Positions 26,151-35,176 of a stretch of 64,000 nt of DNA are shown in pieces. Source of the DNA: Neptuniibacter sp. 1_MG-2023. GTDB lineage: Bacteria > Pseudomonadota > Gammaproteobacteria > Pseudomonadales > Balneatricaceae. A model generated the notes under the pieces. The model was not told the DNA's origin. It saw only the letters and a program-made list of their open reading frames with translations, and did no database searches. The stretch covers positions 62,001 to 126,000 of the forward strand of contig NZ_JAUOQR010000008.1 in the NCBI RefSeq assembly GCF_030547185.1, in the 5' to 3' direction. Every line of letters begins with the position of its first letter. Within the stretch, counting starts at the first letter, position 1. A program made the position numbers and the translations under genes.

Positions 26151-27827
26151 TCAGCGGTCAGTACCCGAACCGCCATCCCCTTTTTGGGCAATGCATCTAT
26201 CCGATGAGAAAAAACTAATATTATTTCTACCTAAGCGTTTAGAAGCATACATAGCTATATCTGCATTATTGATTAAATCTATAGACGTATTTCCATCATC
26301 AGGGAACATGGCAATACCGACAGATGCTCCTATATTCAACACATCATTGCACACACTTATGGGTTCATTAATGGATTCAACAACACGCTTAGCCACATAC
26401 TCAACCTCATCTTTGCCCTGAGGGTTATTGAGGATAAACATAAATTCATCACCACCCACTCGCGCAACTGTATCCGACTCCCGCACTAACGCGAGTAAGC
26501 GCTTGGCAACCTCTTTTAATAAACCATCGCCAATGTTATGGCCAAAGCGGTCATTAACAGCTTTAAAGCCATCAAGATCTAAAAACATTACCGCAAGACT
26601 AAACTGCTCACGATTCGAATTGATAAGTTTTTGGTTGATACGATCCATCAATAATGTGCGATTAGGCAGATCAGTCAAAGCATCATGAAAAGCCAAATGT
26701 TTAAGATGCTCATCTTTACGTCTAAGCGCTGTAATATCATTGAATACCGACACATAACGAACAGGCTCACCGTTTTCATCACGTACCATACTGATGGTCA
26801 TACTTTCTAAATAAAGGTCCCCATCTTTACGGCGGTTCCATATTTCACCGCTCCAACGACTATTCGTCTGGATCTCTTCCCACATTGATACATAAAATTG
26901 CTCATCATGCCGGTTAGACTGCAGGATACGAGGGTTTTTTCCAATGACATCTGCTTCGCTATAACCTGTAATATCAGTAAAAGCAGGATTCACTGATAAA
27001 ATAGCGCCATTTGTATCGGTAATAAGAACACCATCCAACGTATTTTCAAAAACACAGGCTGCGAGTTCAAGCTCTTCCGCGGTTTCTTTAAAAACAGTCA
27101 CCTCATTGGCTAAAATCGAAAACCCTTTGACCCTGCCCTCATCATCGAAATCTGGAATATAGTGCCCGATGATATGCCCATCACTGCCATCAACTTTATT
27201 GAGAGTCCGCTCAAAACGTTGTGGCTCACCGGCAAGTGCTCGACTAATATGAGGCTCATTTAAAGCAAACAGTTCCTCATCAACCAAATCTTGGAATGCG
27301 ATCCCTACAATTTCTTCAGGCTTTTTCTCAAACCACTCTTGGTAAGCATTATTGGCATACAAACAACGGAGATCGGTTCCCCAATAGCCAATCATACTCG
27401 GCGAAGCGTCAATAATAGAGCTGATAAATTGCTCACGCTCAACAGATTCCTTTAACGCCTGCTCAGCCTTTCTGAGCCTTTGACGAAGGGCGCATAAATG
27501 GCTAAAAAAATACGCCATAGCACCTGATATGATGGCAAACATGGCCATATCAAGAAAATCAAACATAGACTCTACTGGAGGATGTGAAAACAATAATGGC
27601 CACAAGAATGTGACCACCAAACATGAAAATAACGTTGTTAATAAACCTGCGTAAAACCCCGCATAAATCGCAACTACGATCACAGCAGGATAAAATGTCA
27701 GCCACGTAAGTTCCGACTCTAGCCCTTGCAAAGGCCATACTCTTATACCAGCGGCTAAGCTAACCATGAAAAATGCCGTGATAAATGCCTTAATGACCCT
27801 AGATCCTTTTCCCGTTATGACATTCAT
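26151..27827 (-). CDS. Membrane PAS-PAS-GGDEF diguanylate cyclase
   Basis: A 558-residue protein. Four hydrophobic helices (about 13-110) fit a DUF4118/KdpD-like membrane module (WLTFYPAVIVVAIYAGFYAGLL). A short coiled linker leads to two PAS domains (about 138-245 and 255-370); the second is a classic PAS/PAC with NPAFTDITGYSEADVIGKNPRILQS. The GGDEF domain (about 380-545) has an intact GGDEF near 455 and an RxxD inhibitory site (RESD) five residues before it. It should make c-di-GMP under control of a membrane and PAS signal, with product inhibition. It is single, 140 bases downstream of which lies the start of the orphan operon. Confidence 0.9.
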   Translation of the reverse strand: MNVITGKGSRVIKAFITAFFMVSLAAGIRVWPLQGLESELTWLTFYPAVIVVAIYAGFYAGLLTTLFSCLVVTFLWPLLFSHPPVESMFDFLDMAMFAIISGAMAYFFSHLCALRQRLRKAEQALKESVEREQFISSIIDASPSMIGYWGTDLRCLYANNAYQEWFEKKPEEIVGIAFQDLVDEELFALNEPHISRALAGEPQRFERTLNKVDGSDGHIIGHYIPDFDDEGRVKGFSILANEVTVFKETAEELELAACVFENTLDGVLITDTNGAILSVNPAFTDITGYSEADVIGKNPRILQSNRHDEQFYVSMWEEIQTNSRWSGEIWNRRKDGDLYLESMTISMVRDENGEPVRYVSVFNDITALRRKDEHLKHLAFHDALTDLPNRTLLMDRINQKLINSNREQFSLAVMFLDLDGFKAVNDRFGHNIGDGLLKEVAKRLLALVRESDTVARVGGDEFMFILNNPQGKDEVEYVAKRVVESINEPISVCNDVLNIGASVGIAMFPDDGNTSIDLINNADIAMYASKRLGRNNISFFSSDRCIAQKGDGGSGTDR

Positions 27828-28327
27828 GTATTACCGTTGGCCATATGTAGCTGTTTTTCCAGTTCCAACGGATCGTCAGTAAAGAAAGAATAGATGTGCG
27901 TAGTTTACGCTGTTTACGGAGGTTATAGAATCGTTCGAGGCCTATTCATCATTGTTTCGCTTCACTAGGCGCACACCAAGACTCTAACGTCCAAACTCCC
28001 GTATCAAGCATTCCACATCTGTATAAGCCTAGCAGACTTCAACAGAAATGGTATTACTGGTAACAAGGTTTTTGCCTACTAAGAAGCAGACTAGATCAAC
28101 ACTTTTACAAATGGCCTTCTAATAAATAACTAAGATATAATTTGACCTAGCTAAAGAAGCACTATAAGGTAGTACCTCGTAAGACGCTTTATTCTCTATT
28201 TATGCACCTCATTTCGATACCTTTCTAAGTCCCTCGTCCTGTTTTCATATTTACAAAGTAAAAACGCCTGCATTTATCTGCCTAATTTCTGGCGGACTCA
28301 TATTTCCGAAAATAGGATAAAAAAATT
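27828..28327 (+). other. 500-base region holding the cold-shock gene leader
   Basis: No protein-coding gene is evident. The right part should be the promoter and long 5-prime leader of the cold-shock gene. A possible promoter is TTGACC (28142-28147), 15 bases, TATAAG (28163-28168). It would give a leader of about 150 bases, the size known for cspA, but the spacing is short, so this is tentative. I found no exact cold-box match. Confidence 0.4.
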
Positions 28328-28537
28328 ATGTCTACTACAACAACTGGCACAGTAAAATGGTTTAATGACGAGAAAGGCTTTGGCTTTATCGAACAAAAAT
28401 CAGGTGCTGATGTTTTTGCTCACTTTAGCGCTATTGCTGGCGACGGCTTTAAAAGCTTACAAGAAGGTCAACAGGTTGAGTTCACTGTAACTCAAGGCCA
28501 GAAAGGCCCTCAGGCTGAAAATATCCGCCCGTTATAA
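28328..28537 (+). CDS. CspA-family cold-shock protein
   Basis: A 69-residue single cold-shock domain. The two RNA-binding motifs KGFGFIE (16-22) and VFAHF (29-33) are intact, along with GTVKWFN at the start and [10 protein letters not shown] at the end. Such proteins bind single-stranded RNA and DNA and act as RNA chaperones. Which paralogue (cspA, C, D or E type) cannot be told here. A hairpin terminator follows 33 bases after the stop. Confidence 0.95.
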   Translation: MSTTTTGTVKWFNDEKGFGFIEQKSGADVFAHFSAIAGDGFKSLQEGQQVEFTVTQGQKGPQAENIRPL

Positions 28538-28569
28538 GTCGCTATTGAGTTAAATCAATTTTGACAGTC

Positions 28570-28600
28570 AAGAGCACAGGCTAATCTGTGCTCTTTCTAA
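28570..28600 (+). terminator. Terminator after the cold-shock gene
   Basis: A 10-bp stem, AAGAGCACAG (28570-28579) with CTGTGCTCTT (28586-28595), around a six-base loop and ending in a short T-rich tail. Confidence 0.8.
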
Positions 28601-28766
28601 ACATCACTTCGTTACACCCTATCCAACACTGTATTTTGTCAATTAGACTACTCAGTTCCTCTTATGCTGTCGTCACGACTCCAGATGAATCAGTCCTGAT
28701 AAATAGCACGTTAAACACTATCGTTTTCAGGATATAGGGCATTCGAAGCATTATAGAGTTACTACT

Positions 28767-28994
28767 ATGTTAGAAAATTTAAATGGGGATCTTTGTGTGT
28801 CCCGCTTTGCAGGTAAAGAACATGACCTTTGGGCATGCTATGAACCGCTTACAACGCAAGAAAATACTAAACGCCAAACGTGGAAACGTTTGACTGGACT
28901 CTTATCTATCTCTGAAATGCATGGCTATCTAGAGAGAAATTACCACTCTACTGCCATCACAGACAAATACGCATCTATCTCGGCCCGAGCCTAA
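28767..28994 (+). CDS. Small hypothetical protein
   Basis: A 75-residue ORF rich in Trp, Tyr and charged residues (DLWACYEPL, RQTWKRLTGLL, MHGYLERNYHS), with no signal peptide or membrane helix. I recognise no family. No strong ribosome site precedes it. It sits alone between the cold-shock terminator and the SDR terminator. The composition is protein-like rather than a shadow frame, which favours a real gene. Confidence 0.45.
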   Translation: MLENLNGDLCVSRFAGKEHDLWACYEPLTTQENTKRQTWKRLTGLLSISEMHGYLERNYHSTAITDKYASISARA

Positions 28995-29019
28995 CGACAA
29001 TACCTTAGCTCGCGCATAT

Positions 29020-29058
29020 AAAGATAAAGCCCCCGATCCACTTAACAAGATCAGGGGC
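29020..29058 (-). terminator. Terminator of the SDR gene
   Basis: GCCCCCGATC (29029-29038) pairs with GATCAGGGGC (29049-29058) with one mismatch. Read on the minus strand, a T-rich run (TTTATCTT) follows. It lies just past the SDR stop. Confidence 0.75.
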
Positions 29059-29066
29059 GAATGCAA

Positions 29067-29789
29067 TTAAGGCTCTTGCTTTGTTGGAGCAATCACAATC
29101 TCTCTAATACAAACATTTTGCGGCTGCTGATAAGCAAATAACGCTGACGCAGATATATCTTCCGGCCTTATCGCTCCACCTATAGCCTCTTTCCACTCTT
29201 GATAACCATCAATAACCTCCTGCGACGTTGTATGAGAAAGCAATTCCGTCTCTACTGCCCCAGGTGCCAGTGTAATAACACGAACATTTTTATCGGCCAC
29301 CTCTTCACGTAAATTTTCACTGATCGCATGTACCGCAAATTTGGTACCGCAATAAGCCGCATGATTAGGAAAGGTCTTTCGCCCAGCAACTGAGCTCACA
29401 TTAATGATTGTGCCACACTGCCTCTCTTTCATCCCAGCCAGCACCAAATGAACACCATTCAATAGTCCTAACACATTCACATCAAACATCTGTTTCCATT
29501 CAGCAGGGTTCTGACTATCCATCTGCCCTAGCAACATACAACCCGCATTATTGATAAGACAATCAACTGGCCCATAAACCCCTTCAGCTTCGGTAATAGC
29601 CACAGACATAGATTGGCTATCACTCACATCAACCTGCCGACATAAGGTATCTGATAATTGAAGCGCTTCTAGCTGATCTACACGCCTTGCCAGTAACAAC
29701 AATGGAAATCCCTCAGCATTAAAGCTGCGCGCCATTGCAGCACCAATACCGGAACTCGCACCAGTGATAACAACTAATGGTTTTTTCAC
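29067..29789 (-). CDS. Short-chain dehydrogenase/reductase
   Basis: A 240-residue classical SDR. The cofactor loop is TGASSGIG (9-16), NNAG at 80-83, and the catalytic set is S132/S133, Y146 and K150 (YCGTK). It resembles the YdfG/serine-type dehydrogenase branch (NADP-dependent oxidation of small hydroxy acids), but the substrate is not predictable. It is divergently transcribed from a LysR-type regulator 107 bases away, the usual arrangement for a regulator and its target. Confidence 0.9.
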   Translation of the reverse strand: MKKPLVVITGASSGIGAAMARSFNAEGFPLLLLARRVDQLEALQLSDTLCRQVDVSDSQSMSVAITEAEGVYGPVDCLINNAGCMLLGQMDSQNPAEWKQMFDVNVLGLLNGVHLVLAGMKERQCGTIINVSSVAGRKTFPNHAAYCGTKFAVHAISENLREEVADKNVRVITLAPGAVETELLSHTTSQEVIDGYQEWKEAIGGAIRPEDISASALFAYQQPQNVCIREIVIAPTKQEP

Positions 29790-29896
29790 AATCCACCTCT
29801 CACAAAATTAAAATCACGGCAACACTATCTGTGTCCATTTTAACTTGCTTACTGTTATGATAAATAACCCTAATATGAAAACATTGTTTGAAAATA

Positions 29897-30805
29897 ATGA
29901 ACAAAATATATTGGAATGGTATTCGCTCCTTTTTGGCCGTTGCTAAACATGGCAGCTTTTCAGCCGCCGCAGAAGCAACAGGGCTATCTAAAGCCAGTCT
30001 GAGCCAGCAAGTGTCACACCTTGAGCAATTACTGAATGTTCAGCTGCTCTATAGGACCACGCGCTCTTTGCGCCTATCTGAGGTTGGCGTTCAATATTAT
30101 GAGATGTGCAAACAGGGCTTTGACCAGCTCGATGCAGCACAAGAGTGGGCCCAGCACACAAATCAAGAGCTACAAGGCGCCATAAAAGTGAACTCTGTTG
30201 GTGGGATTATTGGAGAAGACGTTATTGCTCCACTCCTGATCGGGTTTCAGCGTGAATACCCACAGATTAACGTTGAGCTCGACTTTTCTAGCCGTAGAGT
30301 TGACCTTATTAATGATAAATATGATCTTGTAATAAGAATGGGAGACCTACCAGACTCCAGTCTAATTGCTCGCAAGCTGCATACCTTAACGACCCATTAC
30401 GTAGCTAGCCCATCCTTAATGCATAAATACCCACCGATATTACATCCTCAGGAGCTTAATCAACTCCCTATGATTTGCGGTAGCGTAACTGAGTGGGAAT
30501 TTTCAACACAAAATGAACAATATAAAATCAATTTTAAACAAGGTTTTAAAATTCCAAATGGCAGGGTCATGTTACAAGCGGCCCAAGCAGGCTTAGGCGT
30601 TGCAAGGCTACCTGATATTTACGTACAGACAGCGATGAATAACGGCGATCTTATTGAGATCTTGCCCGATTGGGCTCAATCAACCACCTTATCGTTGATC
30701 TGTCCTCCTTCTCGCTACCAATTACAAAGAATTAAAACCTTGATGGACTGGTTAGCTACCCACTTCCAAGAGCAATATGATCAAGTTCTTTTAGATAAAC
30801 GCTGA
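29897..30805 (+). CDS. LysR-family transcriptional regulator
   Basis: A 302-residue regulator starting at ATG 29897; the TTG at 29888 is the only longer option and has no better ribosome site. The N-terminal helix-turn-helix (GIRSFLAVAKHGSFSAAAEATGLSKASLSQQVSHLEQ) is intact. The rest is the substrate-binding-like effector domain of the CrgA-like branch (VNSVGGIIGEDVIAPLL, YDLVIRMGDLPDSSLIARKL). It likely controls the divergent SDR. In the shared gap TTATGATAA (29855-29863) is a small palindrome that could be part of its operator. The inducer is unknown. Confidence 0.9.
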   Translation: MNKIYWNGIRSFLAVAKHGSFSAAAEATGLSKASLSQQVSHLEQLLNVQLLYRTTRSLRLSEVGVQYYEMCKQGFDQLDAAQEWAQHTNQELQGAIKVNSVGGIIGEDVIAPLLIGFQREYPQINVELDFSSRRVDLINDKYDLVIRMGDLPDSSLIARKLHTLTTHYVASPSLMHKYPPILHPQELNQLPMICGSVTEWEFSTQNEQYKINFKQGFKIPNGRVMLQAAQAGLGVARLPDIYVQTAMNNGDLIEILPDWAQSTTLSLICPPSRYQLQRIKTLMDWLATHFQEQYDQVLLDKR

Positions 30806-30926
30806 ACGTTAACACTCAGCCCATCCTTATAGCTAAGACCCACCAAAAACAACAAGGGTAATCTCTATCTATTTAGGAAATGACGACCATTATTGAAGCA
30901 TAGCGCCGATATATACAATATATTTA

Positions 30927-33473
30927 ATGTATAACCTTTATAAATTCTCATTTCTCTACAATACTGCTTGGATGAAACTAAAAAAATCAAACACCTCAAC
31001 CAGTGATTTCACCTCTGAGCATCTATTTAAAATGGTGTTTGATCAACAACCTCAATTTATGGCGGTTTTATCTCCCGATGGGCGCGTACAGGAGGTCAAC
31101 CGCCTTGTCCTAAACAGGCAAGGCGCTAAACGCGAAGACTACATTGGAAAGTTATTTTGGGAATCCCCAGCTTGGAAAGGAATGCCAGAATGGGAAAAAA
31201 TTTGGAAAGCCCGTTTTAAGCAAGCCGCGTCCCAACGCACACCTATTATCACGGAGGACATTTATAATATTGATGGCTCTATTTTTTATGCCGACGCAAC
31301 GACAACTGGCCTATACCTAGCAGATGATGGTCCACTCATTGGTTATATCGTGCAAGCAACAGATACCACTGAACGCCGTTTAATTGAAAATAAAAATCTC
31401 GAGATTCACGACCGCCTAAACTTTGTTCTTGAGCAAAGTAAAACAGGGAGCTGGGATCTAAATATAATTGATCACACATCTTATCGCTCACCCCAACATG
31501 ACCAAATCTTTGGATATGAGCGTCAATTGCCTGAATGGACCTATGAGATGTTCCTCGAGCATATTGTCCCCGAGGATAGAGCCGAAATAGATCAAAAATT
31601 CCAGCAATCGATCAAAGATAAATCTGACTGGGATTTCGAATGTAGAATCCTTCGTAAAGACGGTGAGATCCGTTGGATTTGGGGATCAGGAAGCCATCGA
31701 CTCAATGCGAAAGGCCAAATTAAGAGCATGGCGGGTATAGTGCAAGATATCACCAAACGTAAACAGTTTGAGGCCGATAAACTACACTATGCAGCTGAAC
31801 TCAAAAGCCTCTTTCAAGCCTTACCTGATATTTACTTCCAACTAAAATCTGACGGTACAATTTTAGATGTTCAGGCCCAAAATCAACGTCAGCTTTATAT
31901 GGAGCCCTGCTCTTTTATCGGCAAAAAGATGCAAGAGGTTTTACCGCCAGATGTAAGCCAACTATTTCAGACTAAACTCGATGAGATAGAACGCTTCCAA
32001 ACAATGCAAATATTTACCTACGCACTCACAATACAAGGGGAATTAAAGTACTTTGATGCACGATTAAATCAAATGTCCATTGATAACAAACTAGTTTGCG
32101 TTATTCGCGATGTCACTGAAATAAAACGTTCGGAAAAAGAACTTTATCATCTAGCCCATCACGATGCCCTTACCGGCCTGCCCAATCGCCTACTGTTAAA
32201 TGAACATTTAGATCATGCAATTAAACGAGCAAAACGCTCTAAATCCATAGTTGCAGTTATCTTCTTTGATTTGGATAACTTCAAGATCATCAATGATAGT
32301 TTTGGTCACATTATTGGAGATCTACTACTGAAAGAAGCAGCACAACGGCTGCAAAGCTGCGTACGGGAAGAGGACTCTGTTTCACGCATTAGTGGTGATG
32401 AATTTATTCTTTTACTAGAAGACATTGATCACACAGATGACCTCATTGTTGTAATAAAAAAATTATTAGACACCTTCCAAAAAGAGTTTGTATTAACAGA
32501 CCATACTGTCTCCGTCACCGCCAGTATAGGTATTAGCCTTTACCCTCAAGACGGTCAAAACTCCACTGAGCTATTGCGCAATGCTGATGCAGCAATGTAC
32601 CGGGCAAAAAACAATGGTCGTAATACTTACCAGTTTTACAGAGAGGATATGACTAACAGTGCGCTTGAGCATATATTTTTCAAAACCAGCTTGCATCAAG
32701 CCATTGAAAGGAGTGAATTTCATCTAAATTTCCAGCCACAAATACGTTTGCAAGATAACGCTATCATTGGGTTAGAGGTATTGATTCGTTGGACACACCC
32801 ATCAGCAGGAAACATACCACCAGGTAAATTCATCCCCTTCGCAGAAGAATCCAATTTAATTATTCAGATTGGTGACTGGGTTTTACTTGAAGCCTGTAGC
32901 CAAGCCAAAAAATGGCTTGATCAGGGCATTGAATTTGGTCGCATTGCGGTCAATGTAGCAGGCCCTCAAATCAAACGGGGAAAACTCGTCGACACTGTAA
33001 AAGCTGTTTTAGTAGAAACCGGCTTACCTCCCAACCATCTGGAGCTAGAAGTAACAGAAAGCTACATTATGCAGGAAGCAGATAGAGCCGTAGAACAACT
33101 GAACGAACTCAAAAACCTTGGCATCACTTTATCTATTGATGACTTTGGAACGGGCTATTCATCGCTTAGTTATCTAAAAAAGCTCCCTATTCATAAATTG
33201 AAAATTGATCGTAGTTTTATCCGCGATATTCCATCCGATACAGATGACATGGCCATCTCAAAGGCGGTCATTGCTTTAGGTGCAAGCCTAGGACTTACAG
33301 TGATTGCAGAAGGTGTTGAAACACAAGAACAAGTGGACTTTCTCACTCATGCAGGCTGCAACGAAGTCCAAGGCTTTTTATATAGCCAGCCTGTGGATAA
33401 AAATGCGATTGAATCATTTTTACTCGGCAAGCGAGATCTGCCAGTCTTACCCACAAACAAAGATCATCCATGA
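30927..33473 (+). CDS. PAS-PAS-PAS-GGDEF-EAL protein
   Basis: An 848-residue soluble c-di-GMP protein. Three PAS-like domains (about 30-150, 160-285 with WIWGSGSHRLN, and 290-405) precede GGDEF (about 410-565) and EAL (about 590-835). The cyclase motif is SGDEF near 489, altered at the first Gly, with an RxxD site (REED) before it. The phosphodiesterase domain has EVL in place of EAL near 617 but keeps the key Glu, LEVTES, IDDFGTGYSS, LKIDRSF and AEGVET. It is probably an active phosphodiesterase with a weak or GTP-sensing GGDEF. Neither ATG 30927 nor the internal ATG at 30972 has a good ribosome site, so the first 15 residues are uncertain. Confidence 0.88.
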   Translation: MYNLYKFSFLYNTAWMKLKKSNTSTSDFTSEHLFKMVFDQQPQFMAVLSPDGRVQEVNRLVLNRQGAKREDYIGKLFWESPAWKGMPEWEKIWKARFKQAASQRTPIITEDIYNIDGSIFYADATTTGLYLADDGPLIGYIVQATDTTERRLIENKNLEIHDRLNFVLEQSKTGSWDLNIIDHTSYRSPQHDQIFGYERQLPEWTYEMFLEHIVPEDRAEIDQKFQQSIKDKSDWDFECRILRKDGEIRWIWGSGSHRLNAKGQIKSMAGIVQDITKRKQFEADKLHYAAELKSLFQALPDIYFQLKSDGTILDVQAQNQRQLYMEPCSFIGKKMQEVLPPDVSQLFQTKLDEIERFQTMQIFTYALTIQGELKYFDARLNQMSIDNKLVCVIRDVTEIKRSEKELYHLAHHDALTGLPNRLLLNEHLDHAIKRAKRSKSIVAVIFFDLDNFKIINDSFGHIIGDLLLKEAAQRLQSCVREEDSVSRISGDEFILLLEDIDHTDDLIVVIKKLLDTFQKEFVLTDHTVSVTASIGISLYPQDGQNSTELLRNADAAMYRAKNNGRNTYQFYREDMTNSALEHIFFKTSLHQAIERSEFHLNFQPQIRLQDNAIIGLEVLIRWTHPSAGNIPPGKFIPFAEESNLIIQIGDWVLLEACSQAKKWLDQGIEFGRIAVNVAGPQIKRGKLVDTVKAVLVETGLPPNHLELEVTESYIMQEADRAVEQLNELKNLGITLSIDDFGTGYSSLSYLKKLPIHKLKIDRSFIRDIPSDTDDMAISKAVIALGASLGLTVIAEGVETQEQVDFLTHAGCNEVQGFLYSQPVDKNAIESFLLGKRDLPVLPTNKDHP

Positions 33474-33557
33474 CATCAACGAAGCATCTGATCAAACTCG
33501 GCATGAATAACGATGAAAACAGTAGGCAAGAAGAAGGGAATACAATAGCGAAAAAAT

Positions 33558-33589
33558 GTATCTAAGAGCCGATTAAAGCTCTTAGATAC
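33558..33589 (-). terminator. Perfect 12-bp hairpin after yegP-like gene
   Basis: GTATCTAAGAGC (33558-33569) is exactly inverted at 33578-33589 with an eight-base loop. On the minus strand the hairpin is followed by CATTTTTT, so it fits a terminator for the YegP-like gene. Confidence 0.75.
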
Positions 33590-33596
33590 ACGGATA

Positions 33597-33926
33597 TCAT
33601 ACTTCGACAGTCGCTGCCTCAGATGCAGCTCTCATAACAGCCTCTGTGCCGTTTTTAGCACCCTGTTCCGATGTGTAACCTTGGCTCGAAAGAATAACCT
33701 CATGATTACCAGCCTTCAAATTGAAGTACCACTTACCACTTTTACCCTCAAACACTTTGTAGCGTTCTTCAAGGGCAGCATTCTTTTTAACTGATTCAAT
33801 ACCATTTTTAGCGCTAGCTTTAGCTTTATAACCTTCAGAAGAGCCAATATTCTCGCCATTGCCTGCTTTTAGTCTAAAACGAAACTCCCCTGCTTTATCT
33901 TCGTACAGTTCAAACTTAGCAGCCAT
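33597..33926 (-). CDS. yegP: YegP-like DUF1508 (UPF0339) protein
   Basis: A 109-residue protein of two tandem DUF1508 repeats, residues about 3-50 (FELYEDKAGEFRFRLKAGNGENI) and 55-100 (YKVFEGKSGKWYFNLKAGNHEVI), each ending in S.GY....A..GI/TE.V. E. coli YegP has the same two-repeat form and length, but its cellular role is not established. The start is ATG 33926 with AGGTG seven bases upstream, eight codons inside the longest frame. It is a single gene with its own terminator. Confidence 0.9.
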   Translation of the reverse strand: MAAKFELYEDKAGEFRFRLKAGNGENIGSSEGYKAKASAKNGIESVKKNAALEERYKVFEGKSGKWYFNLKAGNHEVILSSQGYTSEQGAKNGTEAVMRAASEAATVEV

Positions 33927-34465
33927 TATATTCACCTCGTGAGTTATCAACTCGAATTGGATTAATTTAGGTATCTAAGGTTGGACGAGACAGCTCAAAT
34001 AAGACTTCATCCATAAAAAGACATCTACGATTTGAGCATATCCACATGAACCTAAGGTGAATTAAGTCCTCGTTAGCGGTCTTCGAAAAGTAGGCAATTA
34101 GAAGATTTTAGGGCAGATTTTTTTTGCGAAAGCATATGACACAAGCCACATAATTATTAAGGCTAATTCCAGATCGTCATCTCAAACATTTCAATAATAA
34201 TGTTTAAATACTTAGAGGGAGATCGCATCACTGCGAATAATACCGTTTCATAATAATCCACATTACAGTGCAAACTAAAACACTAATCCCGCGGCACTTT
34301 ATACTAATGCGATTACTTAGCATCATATATAAGGAGGCTTATATAGCCCCTTCACATAAATTATTTGTAACCCTAAAAAAGTAGAAACGCTAATCAAGTT
34401 ACTCCCTGCCAAAACAGGCATCAAGCAACCTTATTAAATATGGAAGGGGCTAATTAGATGGTAGA
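33927..34465. other. Gene-free stretch between yegP-like gene and a small ORF
   Basis: About 540 AT-rich bases with no credible ORF. The right side of the yegP-like gene should hold its promoter. No repeats or folds stand out to me. Confidence 0.35.
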
Positions 34466-34651
34466 TCATGCCGCACACTCCGGCGCATTTGCTTGCTGCC
34501 ATAGAGAATTCATAGCATTCCAGTACCAGTTATTAAGGGAGATAATCTCCTCTATAGACTCACAAGTCGATAGAATTTCATGATGTGTTTCAGTAAGCGA
34601 ATGGGTCCGCTCTATTAGTTCGTTCAAGCTCATAGAAGTAGGTATGCTCAT
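34466..34651 (-). CDS. Small acidic/helical protein with strong ribosome site
   Basis: A 61-residue protein preceded by GAGGAG eight bases before the ATG, one of the best ribosome sites in the window. It is predicted all-helical: SLNELIERTHSLTETHHEILSTCESIEEIISLNNWYWNAMNSLWQQA. There is no signal peptide or membrane helix, and one Cys near the middle and one near the end. No family is recognised, although the length and LWQQA-type end recall small phasin-like helical proteins. It stands alone within a gene-poor kilobase. Confidence 0.6.
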   Translation of the reverse strand: MSIPTSMSLNELIERTHSLTETHHEILSTCESIEEIISLNNWYWNAMNSLWQQANAPECAA

Positions 34652-35176
34652 GTTTTAATCTCCTCACAGCCAAGCTGTGAAAGTTTATTAATAAAACGTT
34701 GGCTGTTGCCTTATATCTATTCCCCGCAATTCAAAAACGAGTCACTTTATATAGATATAAACAACTAACTACTCTGCTATGTTTTTATCTTTATCAAATT
34801 TACAATTCAGGCTCTTATTATAAGGAGTTAGTGACAGCGAATCTGAGATCAACATCTTTGCTTTTTCTAACCTAGCACTTTCTAACCCCTACAGGCCTGC
34901 CTATAAAATAACCAATTTACAACCAAAAGTCATTATATTTTTGTGCAGTGCAGCAAAATACTTAATATGACCGATTCATGTAAATTCAAGGGCCTCTATA
35001 TAAATAGATGCAAAGGCAGCTAAAAATGATAACTGCACCGCACAAAGAAAATTGTCAGCATAATATTCAAGACAATTTTACGTAATGAGCAATATTAGGG
35101 CACCGTCAAAACAAAGTAGAACCTAAAGTGCGATATGATATGAGCGCATAAACAGGATTCAAGGACGCATCTCAGT
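34652..35176. other. Gene-free AT-rich stretch
   Basis: About 525 bases with no credible ORF. The left end should carry the promoter of the 61-residue gene and the right end that of the nuclease-like gene (AAGGA lies before its ATG). No conserved promoter or repeat could be called with confidence. Confidence 0.35.
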
